From NCBI RefSeq assembly GCF_010183535.1, contig NC_071331.1, forward strand, positions 15,872,001 to 15,936,000: a stretch of 64,000 bases of DNA. Direction: 5' to 3'. This DNA is from Caenorhabditis remanei. Its lineage: Eukaryota > Nematoda > Chromadorea > Rhabditida > Rhabditidae. Below the pieces are notes generated by a model that did no database searches, was not told where the DNA came from, and saw only the letters and a list, made by a program, of their open reading frames with translations. Each line of letters opens with the position of its first letter. Within the stretch, counting starts at the first letter, position 1. Position numbers and translations under genes: made by a program. Below, one piece after another: positions 11,175 to 25,200 of the stretch.

Positions 11175-13944
11175 ATGAACTCCTTCTTTTTATTCTCATT
11201 TGTTCTCATTTTCAATTTCACAAATGGACAAGATTTCGATGATTCCGTGAGAAAATTGATTACGGAGAAGTGCATTAAGGATATTGATACATGGAAGAAA
11301 AGTGGGTTTCCATCAGAAATTGGAAATTGAATTTAATCTTTTTTGGTTTTAAATCAGAAAATTTCTGGGGTAGGAGAATGAATGATTCTCTTTAATGCAA
11401 AGGGATTTAGGATCAGGTCCCTGTAGTTACGGATTTTAATTTCAGGTCTAAGAAAGCTGTCAGCTGAATTACTGCAATGTGGAAAACTTGAAGCTTGTCA
11501 AGATTTCAAGAAACAAACACTCCACGATAATATTTATTCTCTTTATCGTAAGATTCACTCAAAATACCAAGAAAAAAACGGCATTTGTGGTTCCAGAGCT
11601 GGATTCATTTGCAAAATTGCCTCCAAATTTACTTGGTTTCAATAAAGTTTGGAGTGGTGATTACGATGAGTGTTTGGAAGTTGAAAATCCAAATGATAAC
11701 ACTTATCAGTCAGTTTTCCACTTATGACGTTCCAAAATACCAATAAAAAGTTTTAGAACTCAATTCTGTTGGGCTCATTTGAATTTGCCAATTGGAAAGA
11801 TTCTAGCGAAATCTGGAGATGCTGTTGTGAGATTCTAATTAATATTCTGAGTTTAGAAGCTAATAAGATTTAATTCAGAAAACAGTTTCAACAACGTGTG
11901 GAGCAGGGAAACCAACAGATGTCAAAATGAGTATTTGTATGCCACGTAGTTGCTCGGAGCACGATTTGAAATTTGCTCTGAATCACTTGAGAATACTACC
12001 AATGACTACAAAAGAGTATTTGAATCATTCAATTGTTCCAGTGGACGATGACAAGTTTGTCTGTGATGTCACGTGTCGTCCAGTTAATTTCGAACCGGAT
12101 TATCTCTTCTGGATTGTTACAGTAATCTTAGGAACTATCACTTTCATTTGTGTTGTCGCAACAATTGCTGACTACTATCAAGAAGTAGAAAATGAGAAAA
12201 TGGAAATGAGTTTGGGAGAGAAAACTATTAAAGAAAGAGGAGTTTCTGAAGAAGGAATTTTCAAATACTTTCTCGCATTTTCGATGCTTTCAAATGGAAG
12301 ATCTCTGATGAGAATATCGAAGAATCTGAACAATTTGAAAGGAGTTGAGTGTATACGGTAGTTGAAGCTATCTGAAATTCCTGTGAGACTTAAATTTTTG
12401 CAGATTCATCAGTTTCACTTGGGTCGTATCTGGTCATATTTGGGGAACCTGGATGAACGCAGACAATCCATTCAAAATAATTGATATTCTGAATACGAGA
12501 AGCTACGAGATTTGGTTGAACGCCTTCTTCTCAGTTGACACTTTTTTCTTTCTCTCTGGACTCATGCTCTCTTATTCATTCCTGCCTAAACTAAGTAAAA
12601 GGAAAGCAATGGATCCAATGGTTTGGGCTGTTTTCTATCTTCATCGAATACTTCGATTAACTCCAGCTTATCTCAGTTTCATCATTTTCTATGCCACGTA
12701 TGGACCATTGGTAAGTGGATTCTCAATTCGTGATTTTTCACAATTAATTCTTGTCAGACAGATTTCGGACCGAATGAGTTAGTAAGAAGAGAAGATATGG
12801 AGAATTGTAAGAAGTATGGATGGAAGAATCTATTGTATATCAATAATATTTATGAGCCAAGGAAGAATGTAAGTGGCTCACAGGAACTCTTCCAATTTCC
12901 TCGTTTACTCTAATTCAGTGCCTCTCAATATCTTGGTATATGGCTTCAGACACTCAAATGTATCTCTTTTCTCCATTACTTTTGGTTGCATTTCTTTTTG
13001 GTCCAATACCAGGAATCCTCTTTTCAATCACTGTAATTGTACTATCAACTTTTCTCAATTACTGGTTATTCCTTCATTACGATCTTCCATTAACTCTGAT
13101 TCAAGCATAGTGAGTCATCCAATATTCCCTTGTGAACTGATAAAAAAGACGAAGAATTTGAAGTTTTCAGTATGACAGGTGATGAAAAAATAATCCATAT
13201 ACTACAAGACTTTGTCTATGAAGCTGCTTACATCAGAATCCCTCCATTCATATTTGGAATTGTGATGGGTTATGTGATGTTAAAAACAAGAGATATCAAG
13301 ATTCACATGAATACAGTAAGTCTTTTTTCTGGAGAACTTTAAAATTTATCTGAATCTCAGAGTGTCGTCTTCGCTTGTTGGTTGGTATCTTTCATTCTGT
13401 CACTTGGCTCAATATTCACAATTCACAGTTATAACCGAGGCGACTATTGGACACCAATGCAGAGAGCGTCCTACTACGGATTCAGTCGAATCGCTTGGTC
13501 GATTTCTCTCTCTTGGCTCATTTTTGCTATCAATCGGGGTCAATCTGGTTAGTTTTGTTTCTCTCAGTCTCTGAATTCATTGAAATTATCAGGTCTCATC
13601 GGCAAATTCATGTCATTATCATTTTGGACTCCTCTCGGAAAACTCACATTCTGTGCTTATCTCTGTCATATTATGATTGTAAATGCAATATTTAATCTAG
13701 AAAGATCTCCACCTCATTTTGTTGGAGCATTCCATACGGTTAGTTAATTTCTCTTATCCATTTTAAATATCTCATTTTTCAGTATCTGACGAAAGTGATT
13801 CCCTCAGTAGTTGTCTCCTGTGTTTTTGCGACAATATGGACTCTTCTTTTCGAATTTCCTTTCGCAAAACTCGAGTCATACTTTATACTGAAATTGGTAT
13901 CCAGAAAAAGTTCTGAAAAAAAGAAGGAATGTACAAAAATTTGA
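11175..13944 (+). CDS. NRF-6-type membrane acyltransferase
   Basis: Twelve exons (11175-11301, 11446-11547, 11597-11708, 11757-11826, 11879-12357, 12404-12710, 12758-12868, 12919-13109, 13171-13315, 13361-13547, 13593-13738, 13783-13944) join exactly in frame to 712 aa. Residues 1-19 are a signal peptide (MNSFFLFSFVLIFNFTNGQ). The lumenal N-terminal NRF domain follows, with WSGDYDECLEVENP, TQFCWAHLNLP and the CMPRSCSEHDL cysteine motif. A transmembrane segment (LFWIVTVILGTITFICVVATIA) leads into the acyltransferase-3 domain, with the diagnostic SFTWVVSGHIWGTWM, FFSVDTFFFLSGLMLSY and LHRILRLTPAYL motifs and a run of further membrane helices. C. elegans NRF-6 relatives act in yolk and lipid transport and fluoxetine response, but this family is large. 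I cannot say which paralogue this is. Confidence 0.92.
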
Positions 13945-14125
13945 CTTTCATTTTTCTGCGGACTTTTGTGTGAATAACAACGGAAATGAAGTTTAATTAG
14001 TTTTCCAAGTTAAATGACATGATAAATAAGGGGGTTACTCTGAAGTTTGTGAAAACAGTGACTATCAGAGAAGATAACAATCAAGAAATAAGAAAGAAAC
14101 AAATAAAAGGGGCAATAACAGTAGA

Positions 14126-17100
14126 TTAAAGATAGAGAGATGCGGCGAAAACGATATCTCTCTTCAAATTTTTGCGAGCCTCTTCAAACTTCTGCTCCAA
14201 TTCCGAGTTGGCACAAGCTTTGGCGGCATTGATCATTTCACGTAATACTTCTTCAAGACGGCGAAGACATCGGATGATAGATCCTGGAAATTACAATTTA
14301 TAAGGAGTTCACAATAGGAATAGTGCATGCATAGAAATTATTGAATATTACCTTCGAATACATCTGTTGTTTTGACGATTTCGTTGAACGAGGCTCCGTT
14401 AACCCATTGAGAAACAACGTCCATGAGACCTGGATTGAAACTGCTGACATACTTATCCTCGACAATTTCCATTTTGCACTCATTAGACACTTTTGCGACA
14501 TGACGAGCTTGTTCCTGTAAAACGAATTCGTTTGACTTCAAAAATACAAGAAATTTACATGAAGCTCGCTGAGGCAAGTTTGAAGTTCACTCGACAATTT
14601 GGGAGCCGAACAGTTATCTTGGAAAACAAAACAGGACAAGAGCGCGGCAGTTTGGGCTACATCAAGACTGTTGAAGAGTCCTTTTAGAAGCATTTCAGTT
14701 AGAATTAATTCGTCGGAAGCGGAAAGTTCGCAAGCTACTCGGCCCTGAAAATAAATTTTGATTTAGGAAGTCAGAAATTTTCTGTAAATTATACCTTCAA
14801 CTCAAGAGAATCATCATTTCTGAGATATCCCAACCGCCGTAACACTCGTTTTCTGTTATCTAACTCTTCTAAATGCAATGTACTCTTGAGTCCCTTTCGT
14901 TCCGCTTTCAATGCTTCAAATTCTTTGATGGCATCCAATTTCACTTCGTACTGTTTTTTGCAATCTTCCAAGTCAGCACGGTTGCTCATTCTGTGATTTT
15001 CAAGACGACTTTTTAGAGTTTTCTCACGATCAACAAGAACGTGGATTTCCGGGTTTCTGATCTGAAAGGAATAAATGAATAAATCTACTGACGCACAAAA
15101 TTTAAATTACATCCATATCCGTGATGGGATCAAGAAGTGGTACGTCTCCACCCAATCTCTTCATCGCAGCAGTCATGACAGTATCAAGACGGAATTGTGC
15201 GTCTTGAGATTCGATATGAGCCGGAATTTTAAGACGAATTGCAGAAATAGCCGTAATACGGTCGGTCGACATCGGCACACGGATCCACTTACGCTGAAAA
15301 TGTCTTCTGGATATTTGATAAAGTTTGAACTTACTCACTCTAGACAAGTCAAAACCAGGTGTAAGGGTGGCAGGATTTGTGGGATCAAGTTTCTGATCAT
15401 CTTTTACAGCAACGATCATATCACATACATAGCTATAATAAAACATTACTAACAAACATGAGACTGGAACCTTACATGGTATCATTTTTATCGTTTGGAT
15501 TTATTTCTTTTCGGAATTGGTTTAGAATTCCCCATTTGAAATCCCGATCCCCAGATTTCACCTGAAAAGGAAACAGTATGCTAACGAAAAAGTTAGTGAT
15601 AAATTTCACCTTTAGAAGTCGTCCAGAATGAAGAAATCCCACGAGATGTTTTGGTTCTCGTTGAATTTTTAAAATATCCTGACGAGTTTTCTCCAATTGG
15701 TTCTGAACGTCAAGGTAGGTACACATATCAGTTTCCCAACTGAATTTGAACGAGGCAACCTTTTTTTCCGCTTGAACACATTCTGAAATAAATTTATTTT
15801 TTCGATAGTTTTAATGTTTTTTTTATTACTTTTATCAATTTCTGGGATTTTTGAATAACTCTGGAATTGATGGAAACTGTTATTAATGATCCACGATACA
15901 GCCATTCCTTCGACTCTCATCAAATTGAGAACCATGTTGTATGTGAGACGAAATTGGGAATTCAAAGGATCAGTTGCACCCTGAATTAATTTTCGATTTC
16001 TAAATCTTTGATTATTATTGGATTCACCTTGATGATTTGCTTTGCATCATCTGACGACATAGCTGAATCAACCATCAGAATAACAGTTCCTCTGTCATCT
16101 TTTCCTCTTCTTCCAGCTCTTCCCGCCATTTGAATATACTCTCCAGAGGAAATATATCGATTATCAGTACCGTCGAATTTTCTTGCAGATGTGAATACGA
16201 CCGTTCTTGCTGGCATGTTCAATCCCATGGAAAAAGTTTCAGTAGCAAAAAGAACTTTGACAAGTCCTTCTCCGAACAAAATTTCAATAGTTTCTTTGAG
16301 AATTGGCATAAGTCCAGAATGATGAACACCGATTCCGCGTTTGAGAAGTGGAAGAATCTGACAACAGTTTTATGAGAACATCTTACAAAGCGGTACTTAC
16401 ATTCAATATTTGAGGTAAGTTCTGATCTTCTGGTGACAATTGAGAAATTGCACTTTCGTAAACTGATTTAACCATTCCCTTTTCATGCGCTTGATTGAAA
16501 TCCATATCTTTTAAACTTATAGCGTATGACTCGCATTCTTTCCGTGAAAACGAGAAAACGATACAGTTGAGTCCATCATTGGTTGCGACTGATCGAATGA
16601 TTTTCAGAACGTTTGAGTCTCCTTGAGTACCGTTGGTTCTTCTTTTTTGGAAACTTCCAGCTGAATCTCCAGCAGTCGCCAATCCAGACATTGCATCATT
16701 GAATTTGTCTTCACGGAATTCGCCCTGAACACAATTCATAGTATTTGCTAAGAAAATATTCAAGCAGACCTTGACGTTCACCACCTCGTACATTCCTTCT
16801 CCGCCTACTGGATAAATAAAGTGTTGTAGTGGAGTTGGACGGTAATCCGTATAAACGACGTTTACAGGTTGCTGTTTTATACTGCATACCCATTCTGAAA
16901 ACATGATTCAATTTAGAAAATGTCGTAGCTCTTTTTGGAACTTACGAGCGAACTCTCTGGCATTCGGGATAGTAGCTGACAGGAAAGCTTGTTTCACATT
17001 GCTGCTCATTAGGATGATAGTTTCCTCCCAAACCACTCCACGTTCTGAAATATTTGTTTTTTTCAAGATCAGTGGCTCTTTATCTCACCTTTATCACGCA

Positions 17101-18012
17101 TATAATGAATCTCATCATACACAACCCATCCGACTTCTTTAATAATCTCAGATCCTCTGTAAAGCATGGATCTGAGAATTTCAGTTGTCATGACGAGACA
17201 AGAAGCGTCTGGATTGATTGTAACATCTCCAGTCATTAGACCGACATCTTTGAACTCTTCTTCAAGTTCTCGATATTTTTGATTCGAGAGCGCTTTGATT
17301 GGTGATGTGTAAATAACGCGTTGTTTCTCGCGAAGACATTGTGCGATTGCGTATCTATAAAAAAATATGTATTACTGAAATATTTTCCGCAGCTCACGTG
17401 GCAACAACGGTTTTACCAGCAGAAGTATGAGCTGAGACGAGAACGGATTCGTTGTTGTCGATGCAAAGAATAGCTTGTTTCTGAATTCATCAAACAATTT
17501 TTTAAAACTCAGATTTCTATTTATTTACCTGGAAGGCGTCTAACTGGAACGGGTAGTACTTGGCGGGTTCACCATTTTTCGGTTCCAACTGACGGAATTT
17601 ACTATTGGGTGGAATGGCGACTTCATGAGTGCAATTTTCGTTATTCGTCTGAATTGTGTGAACAACAATATTCTCCATTCTGTCGTCAGTATTCTCTTCT
17701 TCTTCTTCGATTCGAGCACGTTTTGCTACTGTCTCCTCAAACATTCCACCACCATCATCGGTAGCCATTCTCGCCAACAAACTTTCTGTTTCCTCGCGTG
17801 CTTTTCGTTTTTTATCCGCCTCAAGCTGAAAAAAGATAGTACAGAACAATAACTCGTTTAGGAATTTCTAAAGTACCTTCTTCATTGGGTCCTCTGCTGT
17901 TTCTTCATCCTAAAAAAGGTTTTTTCACAAATAGTTTTTAATAAAGTAATTTATTTACCTCTAAAGAAATCGGCACTTTTTGCTCATCGGCTACCTCATC
18001 GAAAAAATCCAT
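14126..18012 (-). CDS. mtr-4: Ski2-like DExH RNA helicase Mtr4
   Basis: Nuclear 3'-5' RNA helicase that feeds RNA to the exosome (TRAMP/NEXT-type activity). The first exons are 17959-18012, 17877-17909, 17529-17825 and 17398-17480, with many small exons to the stop at 14126. After an acidic/basic N-terminus come the helicase motifs in order: [15 protein letters not shown], Walker [42 protein letters not shown], the DExH box as DEIH ([11 protein letters not shown]), [38 protein letters not shown] and [15 protein letters not shown]. The region 15000-15970 encodes the arch insertion that marks Mtr4/Ski2, including its coiled coil. The C-terminal DSHCT domain ends [19 protein letters not shown]...FAASLYL. 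The start follows a TTTTCAG/TTAAA acceptor. Convergent with the acyltransferase gene and divergent from catp-6. Confidence 0.95.
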
Positions 18013-19220
18013 TTTAACTGAAAACATGATATATTAAACTTCGTAGTACCGATTATCAGGTTTTATGAAGAAACAATTATATTCACAGTGTATTTCACAA
18101 CTTTTTGAACGGAAATTATACATTTAAAGAGACATTGAACCTTAATTTGTTGAAATAAAGATTTAAAAAACTAAAAAAAAATGCATTTCTTTTTTTCGAA
18201 AAATGTGAATTGTTATTGGAGCGCGCTTGCTGGCGTCCATACTACTGTAGATGTTTTAAGACTCTAGATGGAAAAACGAATCTGCACCTTTAATATACAG
18301 TACTCATGAATTCAAAAAGTAAGTTTTTATTTTTTCCTCGCTTTCGAAGGGGCTTAAAATGTTTCAAATGCGAGCAACTCGAAAACCTCGTATTTGAATC
18401 CCGCGGCAGAAAAAAGAGTTAGCGAATTTTTGTCTTTATGTCTGCGTCCTTTTCTTTAAGCTTATTCTCTTCTTCTTGCCGGCTTCTCCTTCATTTCCGC
18501 CGTTTAATATTTGCAAGAGACCTGGCTGACAACGCGTCATTTTTATATTGTCGCTTTTTTTGTTCAAATTTACCCTTTCTTCTCCTTCATCGTTATCGAA
18601 ACTTTTTTCGGCAAAATAAAAACTCGGAAGTCTAAAGGTTTTGAAAACTTATACTTCACAAACTCAATACTTTACAAACTTTTGAATCTCTCACATTGAT
18701 TTGAATTTAATTTAAAAGTTCAAATAATGTATTTGTTTCGAAGAATGATACCGATCTATTTCCCGTCAAAAATTCCTGTTTCGTAGGTGATCCATCAAAA
18801 CCAGTGACACTTCTACTCTCTTCTCCAAAAGTCTTCTCTTTTTTTGTGAATTCTCACACTTCATGTCTTTTGTAACAAGATATTCATTTATGTCCGTCTT
18901 CAATGATAACCACAATATCGCATCAGAGCGCGCAAAAATTGATAAACGCTGGTTCAATCATGTGAACTTTTTCCTCATCTTCGAAATTGATTTTCCTATG
19001 GGATCGTGTGCTAGCTGATAGAAAATAAACAAATTTCTATTTTGCTAGATTCCACTTCTCGTCGGAATTCGATTTCTCAATTTCATTTTTTTCTTTCTAT
19101 CTGTCGTCTAAAACAGTTTCAAGATTCGTTTTTCAGTTTTCTCGCCTTGGTGTGGTTTCGTGGCGAGACCTACAAAAACTACTGGGCATGGTGGAGGCGG
19201 GTGGCGCACGACGCCACCGA
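18013..19220. other. Divergent promoter region between mtr-4 and catp-6
   Basis: This 1.2-kb stretch has no supported coding exon. The plus-strand part just before the catp-6 ATG (about 19137-19220) is probably catp-6 5' UTR, since it follows a TTTTTCAG acceptor. The word TTGGAGCGCGCTTGC at 18216-18230 resembles one upstream of npp-1. Other parts are T-rich and AT-rich without a recognisable site. Confidence 0.45.
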
Positions 19221-22200
19221 ATGACTCTCGAATCCGGAGATCACACACTTACGCTCTTCGCTTATAGAACTGGACCATTTAAAACGGTATGCCACAAGTA
19301 TTGAAAATTGAGAAAATTATTTTTTAAACCGTTCTTAAATTTTAATCCGAATACCTTGATTTTCCAGGTTTTGTTCTATGTTCTAACATTTCTGACACTT
19401 GGAATATTTCGACTAATTCTTCACTGGAAACAAAAATGGGATGTCAAAGTGCGGATGGTGCCTTGTACTTTCGAATCAGCGGAATACATATATATTGTGT
19501 AAGTTGATATCTGAAATTTATTCCTTCAATTTGAGTATTTTAAGTGATAACCACAACGTCACCGAGTTACAACCTGTACTGCGGAAACCCAATGTAGTAA
19601 GTTTTTGTTCCTTTTAAAAAATCTTCAAAAAAGATTTTCTTAGATGATTCCTTCTGCAAATGGTGAAATGCAAAAATCGGCAGAACTACGATGGTTTGTG
19701 TTTCGGAAGTTGGAGTATATCTGGATAGATAATACGGATTCTGAAGAGACTGCTGATGAATCTGATTGCTGTTGGAAGACGTCTTTTGATATCGCCAATC
19801 AAATTCCTTGCCGATCACTATTATCTGTTTCTGAAGGTAACTCTGGATTGTCTTCTTCTGAAATCTCAAGACGATTGGAATTCTATGGAAGAAACGAAAT
19901 CGTAGTTCAACTGCGTCCGATTTTGTATCTGCTTTTCATGGAGGTCATCACCCCATTCTACGTTTTTCAAATTTTCAGGTAGTTTCATATTTGTTTGATC
20001 ACAATTATGTAGGATATTTCCAGTGTGACTGTTTGGTACAATGACGAATATGCATATTACGCATCGCTTATTGTGGTTCTTTCACTTGCATCAATTGTTA
20101 TGGATGTTTATCAAATTAGATCACAAGAAATACGGTAAGAGTAAGATTTACATATCAATTTCATCATGAAGTTTCAGTCTTCGAAGTATGGTTCATTCTA
20201 CAGAAAGTGTTGAAGTGATACGAGATGGAAAAGAAATGACAATAGGAAGTGATCAAGTAAGATGACAAGTTTCATTGAATTTTGCTCAAACATCTGAATT
20301 ACCAAAATGTTTCTCTTATTTTTTAGTTGGTCCCGGGAGATATTCTTCTCATTCCACCGCACGGATGTCTGATGCAATGCGATTCAGTTCTAATGAATGG
20401 CACGGTAATAGTTAACGAAAGCGTGCTAACTGGAGAGTCTGTTCCTATTACCAAAGTGAGTACCATTTACGAATGTGTTCAATTCGTTGTCGTTGTGTTT
20501 TCAGGTTGCCCTTACTGATGAAACTCACGATTCCATATTCAATATTGAGAAAAACTCTAAAAATGTACTGTTCTGTGGAACTCAAGTTCTTCAAACACGT
20601 TTTTATCGAGGAAAGAAAGTGAAGGTAAGACGTCAGTACAAAATGAGAAATTACAATTTCTTTTTGCGATAAGAATCTCCACCAGTAGCTTTGTATTCTC
20701 CGCCAGTCGATCCCCCACCACCTCCTCCCGAGGATCCTCCGTGTGAGCCACGTGGTGGACATGGGCAGTATTCTCTATAAATCGAGAGTTAAAACTTCGT
20801 ATGTTGAAAAGTTACACTTACGCATCGGGTCCTGGTCTTCCAAGTTTTCCTTCCTCTCCTGGTCCTCCATCTTGTCCCTGTGCTCCTTGTGGACCTGGTC
20901 CTCCTTGTGGTCCAGCATCTCCAGCTGGTCCTGTAGGTCCGTTGTGTCCTGGGGTTCCTTGTGGACCTGGATGCCCTTGTTCTCCTCTTTGTCCTTTTGG
21001 TCCTGGTCTTCCGATTGGTTTACGTCCATCAGCTCCTTTGTCTCCTGGAATTCCGTCTGGTCCCTTCTTTCCCTGGAAACCGTTTGGTCCAATTTCTCCA
21101 GGTTTTCCTGGGTCTCCGTCTTTTCCGGATTGACCTGGTTGTCCATCAGCGCCTTTCATACCACGTGCTCCTGGATGGCCCATTGGTCCAGGAGATCCTG
21201 GTGGTCCTTGTGGGCAATGGAAGCAAGTTCCAGTATTTTGAGCCTGTGGTTCTACGTCTAATGAATCGTGCCCTGGTTTTCCATCAACTCCAGGAACACC
21301 ATTCGGTCCTGGAAGTCCCGGGAAACCTTTAGCACCCGGTGGTCCAGCTTTGCATTTGTTCTCGGCTTGACACTGACATGATTCAGGAGATGTTGGAGCG
21401 GGGCCTGCTGGAGCTTGTGGAGCGACATCATGAGCTGGAGCAGCTGATTCTTCGTATCCTCCAGGAGCGGGATAAGATGCTGCTGGTGGTGGAGCTTCTT
21501 TGTAATCTCCCTCATCATATGCTCCACGAGCTTGTCGTCTGGCATGGAACACAGATCCAAGAGCATTTGATTGAATATGCATTATTTCTCTCCACATGTC
21601 ATCAAGGTCTTTCTGCAAAAATCAGAAAAAATATGAAAAAGTTGGTCAACTGAACTTACTCTAACTTCAACCATCTGTTCATCTAGTTCTGTCCAGTAGT
21701 CTTGAACATTTTGATAGACCGTGGATAAAACGAAAAGACATGAAAGTAGTGCAATAGCTGAAAGACTACTCGCTACAAATGTAGCTGACGACAATTGCAT
21801 TGTTTGCAGAATCGGAGAAATTTAACTCTGAGAACATTCCCTTCTTTTCCCTTTTTATACTAACTTTCGGACACACTAGTGACCTGATTACTGACAAGTT
21901 GTAACCGGTTTCTCCTTTTATCAATCAAATTAGGGAAAAAAGTGAAAGAAGGTGGCGGCAGGCTCGTAAAATCGGGAACGAGTAGTAAGTAGGTGATTAA
22001 ATGGAACAGAGATAGTAGGATAATGGAATGAGGAGATAGACCGGATGATATGAAAAGCTTGATATGCATCTTCGTGAATAAATGGAAAAACAAAGTTGGA
22101 AGAAACATCTCAAGAATTTTTTAGTAGAACTACCAGACTTTCAAACTGAAATTCAATAAAAACTGAAATTCATAAACTGAAATATAAACTGAAATTCTAT

Positions 22201-25200
22201 AAAAACTGAAATTCATAAACTGAAATTCAATAAAATCTGAAATATAAACTGAAATTCAATAAAAACTGAAATATAAACTGAAATTAAAGCACAAAAAAGT
22301 TTTCAGGCGATTGTTCTCCGAACTGCGTACTCAACCTTAAAAGGACAATTGGTTCGATCCATCATGTATCCGAAACCAGTGGATTTCAGATTCACCAAAG
22401 ATCTGTTCAAGTTCATTCTATTCCTTGCATGCATTTCGGGATGCGGATTTCTCTATACAATAGTCGTGATGATTATGCGTGGAAACACACTTCGTCGTAT
22501 TATTGTTCGGTCTCTTGATATTATCACTATCACAGTCCCTCCAGCACTTCCAGGTATCTCGATCTGGTCAAATTTGTATTCGATATATATATTAATTTTC
22601 AGCCGCAATGTCTGTCGGAATTATCAATGCTCAATTACGCCTGAAGAAGAAACAAATTTTCTGTATTTCACCATCCACTATCAACACTTGCGGAGCAATC
22701 AATGTGGTTTGCTTCGACAAAACGGGTACACTAACCGAAGATGGGCTCGATTTTCATGTGGTTCGGCCGGTTAAAAAAACAAAAGAATCAACAGGCGAGG
22801 AAAATACAGCAACTGGACCCGATGTGATTGATTTCATGGAGGAGATGACAGAACTCACAAGCCGAGAAGGGCTGCCTTACGACGGAGATTTGGTTAAAGC
22901 TATTGCTACTTGTCATTCCCTTACAAGGTTATTCAAAATCACTTTTTGTTATCATCTCCAAATGAATGTTTTTCAGAATCAACGGAGTACTTCACGGTGA
23001 TCCACTAGACCTGATCTTGTTTCAAAAAACAGGATGGACAATGGAAGAAGGTGAAGGAGATATTGAAGAAGAAACTCTACGGTTCGATAATGTTCAACCA
23101 TCTATAATCAAACCATCGGACGACACAACAGCCGAGTATTCTGTTATAAGGCAGTTCACATTCTCATCATCTCTTCAAAGAATGTCTGTAATTGTTTTCG
23201 ATCCACGAGAAGATCGACCTGATAATATGATGCTCTATTCAAAAGGAAGTCCAGAAATGATTCTATCTCTTTGTGATCCAACGACTGTTCCACCAGATTA
23301 TTTGGTAAGTTATCAGTTTATGAAAGCATTTTAAACGTTTTCGAAACTTTTCTGTTTCTTTTTTTTATTCCGTGTTCCGTTTTTAGACACAAGTGAATGC
23401 TTACGCTCAGCACGGTTTCCGCCTGATTGCTGTCGCTCGTCGTCCTCTGGACATGAATTTCAATAAAGCATCGAAAGTAAAACGAGATTCAGTAGAATGT
23501 GATCTAGAAATGCTTGGACTGATTGTGATGGAAAATCGAGTGAAACCCGTAACACTGGGAGTGATCAATCAGCTGAATCGAGCCAATATCCGAACTGTGA
23601 TGGTAACTGGAGATAATCTATTGACTGGACTTTCTGTTGCTCGTGAATGTGGAATCATAAGACCATCAAAACGTGCATTTTTGGTTGAGCATGTTCCTGG
23701 AGAGCTCGATGAACACGGAAGAACAAAGCTTGTCATTAAACAGGTAAATATATCAATTATATTCTCGATAAATATACAAACGATTTTTTTCAGTCAGTTT
23801 CCTCATCCGACGATGTAATAGAGGACGATGAATCGGTATCCGTTTCAATGTGCTCTTCGACTTGGAAAGGATCATCTGAGAATGACGGTTTCTCTCCAAC
23901 AAATACAGAAATTGAAATGCCGAATCCAGTGACATCTGAAAATCTCGGTCATCTGATTGCTAGCAGTTATCACTTGGCTATTTCCGGTCCAACATTTGCA
24001 GTGGTTGTTCATGAATATCCTGAACTCGTAGATCAACTATGTTGCGTCTGTGACGTATTCGCTAGAATGGCACCCGATCAAAAACAATTACTTGTCGAAC
24101 AACTACAGCAAGTCGACTATACGGTGGCAATGTGCGGAGATGGTGCCAATGATTGTGCAGCTTTAAAAGCGGCTCATGCAGGAATTTCACTCTCTGACGC
24201 TGAAGCATCTATCGCTGCTCCGTTCACTTCTAGGGTTCCTGATATTCGTTGTGTGCCAACAGTAATCAGTGAAGGACGCGCCGCTCTTGTCACATCATTC
24301 GGTATTTTCAAATACATGGCAGGATACTCGCTGACTCAGTTCGTTACTGTGATGCATTTGTACTGGATTAGTAATATTCTTACTGATGGACAGGTTTGTT
24401 TGAACAACCAAATAGGGGGTGTTACAACGAAATAATTCCAGTTCATGTTCATCGATATGTTCCTGATCACAATTTTCGCTCTTCTCTTCGGTAACACTCC
24501 AGCCTTCCATCGCCTGGCTCATACATCACCGCCGACTCGTCTTCTTTCGATTGCTTCTATGACTTCTGTTGTCGGACAGCTCATCATTATTGGATTCGTT
24601 CAGTCTGTTGTTTTCTTCGCCACGTCACAACAATCATGGTTTGTTGCTTATCAACCGCCAGTTGGAGATGAGCAAGAAGATAAACGAAGTATGCAAGGAA
24701 CCGCACTTTTTAGTGTTTCAATGTTTCAATACATCATTCTTGCTCTCGTCTATTCAAAGGGACCGCCATATCGAGGCAATTTATGGTCGAATAAACCAAT
24801 GTGTGCATTAACAATAATCTCCACGTTGGTAAGTGTTCAGGATCCTATTCAGTTTTTTCATCATCTTTACTTTCAGTTGTGTCTCTACATCGTCTTATGT
24901 CCACATGAGTTTGTTCAAACAGCACTTGGCAATGTCGAACTTCCCGATTTATATTTCCGTATTTTTATCATCATTCTTGCCGGTGTGAATGCATTCATTT
25001 CATACGGGTTTGAGACTTTTTTCGTCGATTTCTTCTTGTTGGGATACTGGGAACGGTAGGTTCAGTTTTCTGTGTTCAGATAAGTATATTATATTTCTCC
25101 AGATACAAAAAGAAGCGAAGCATTGAAACCATCGTCGATTATGTGCCGACAGCAAACTCTGATCATATCCGTCGTCCTTCCACAAATGGAATTCCGTCTT

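Noticed and set aside
20743..21653. Plus-strand open stretches of 104-172 codons across the collagen gene
   Set aside because: These are shadows of the Gly-X-Y coding strand, whose codon bias keeps the opposite frames open.
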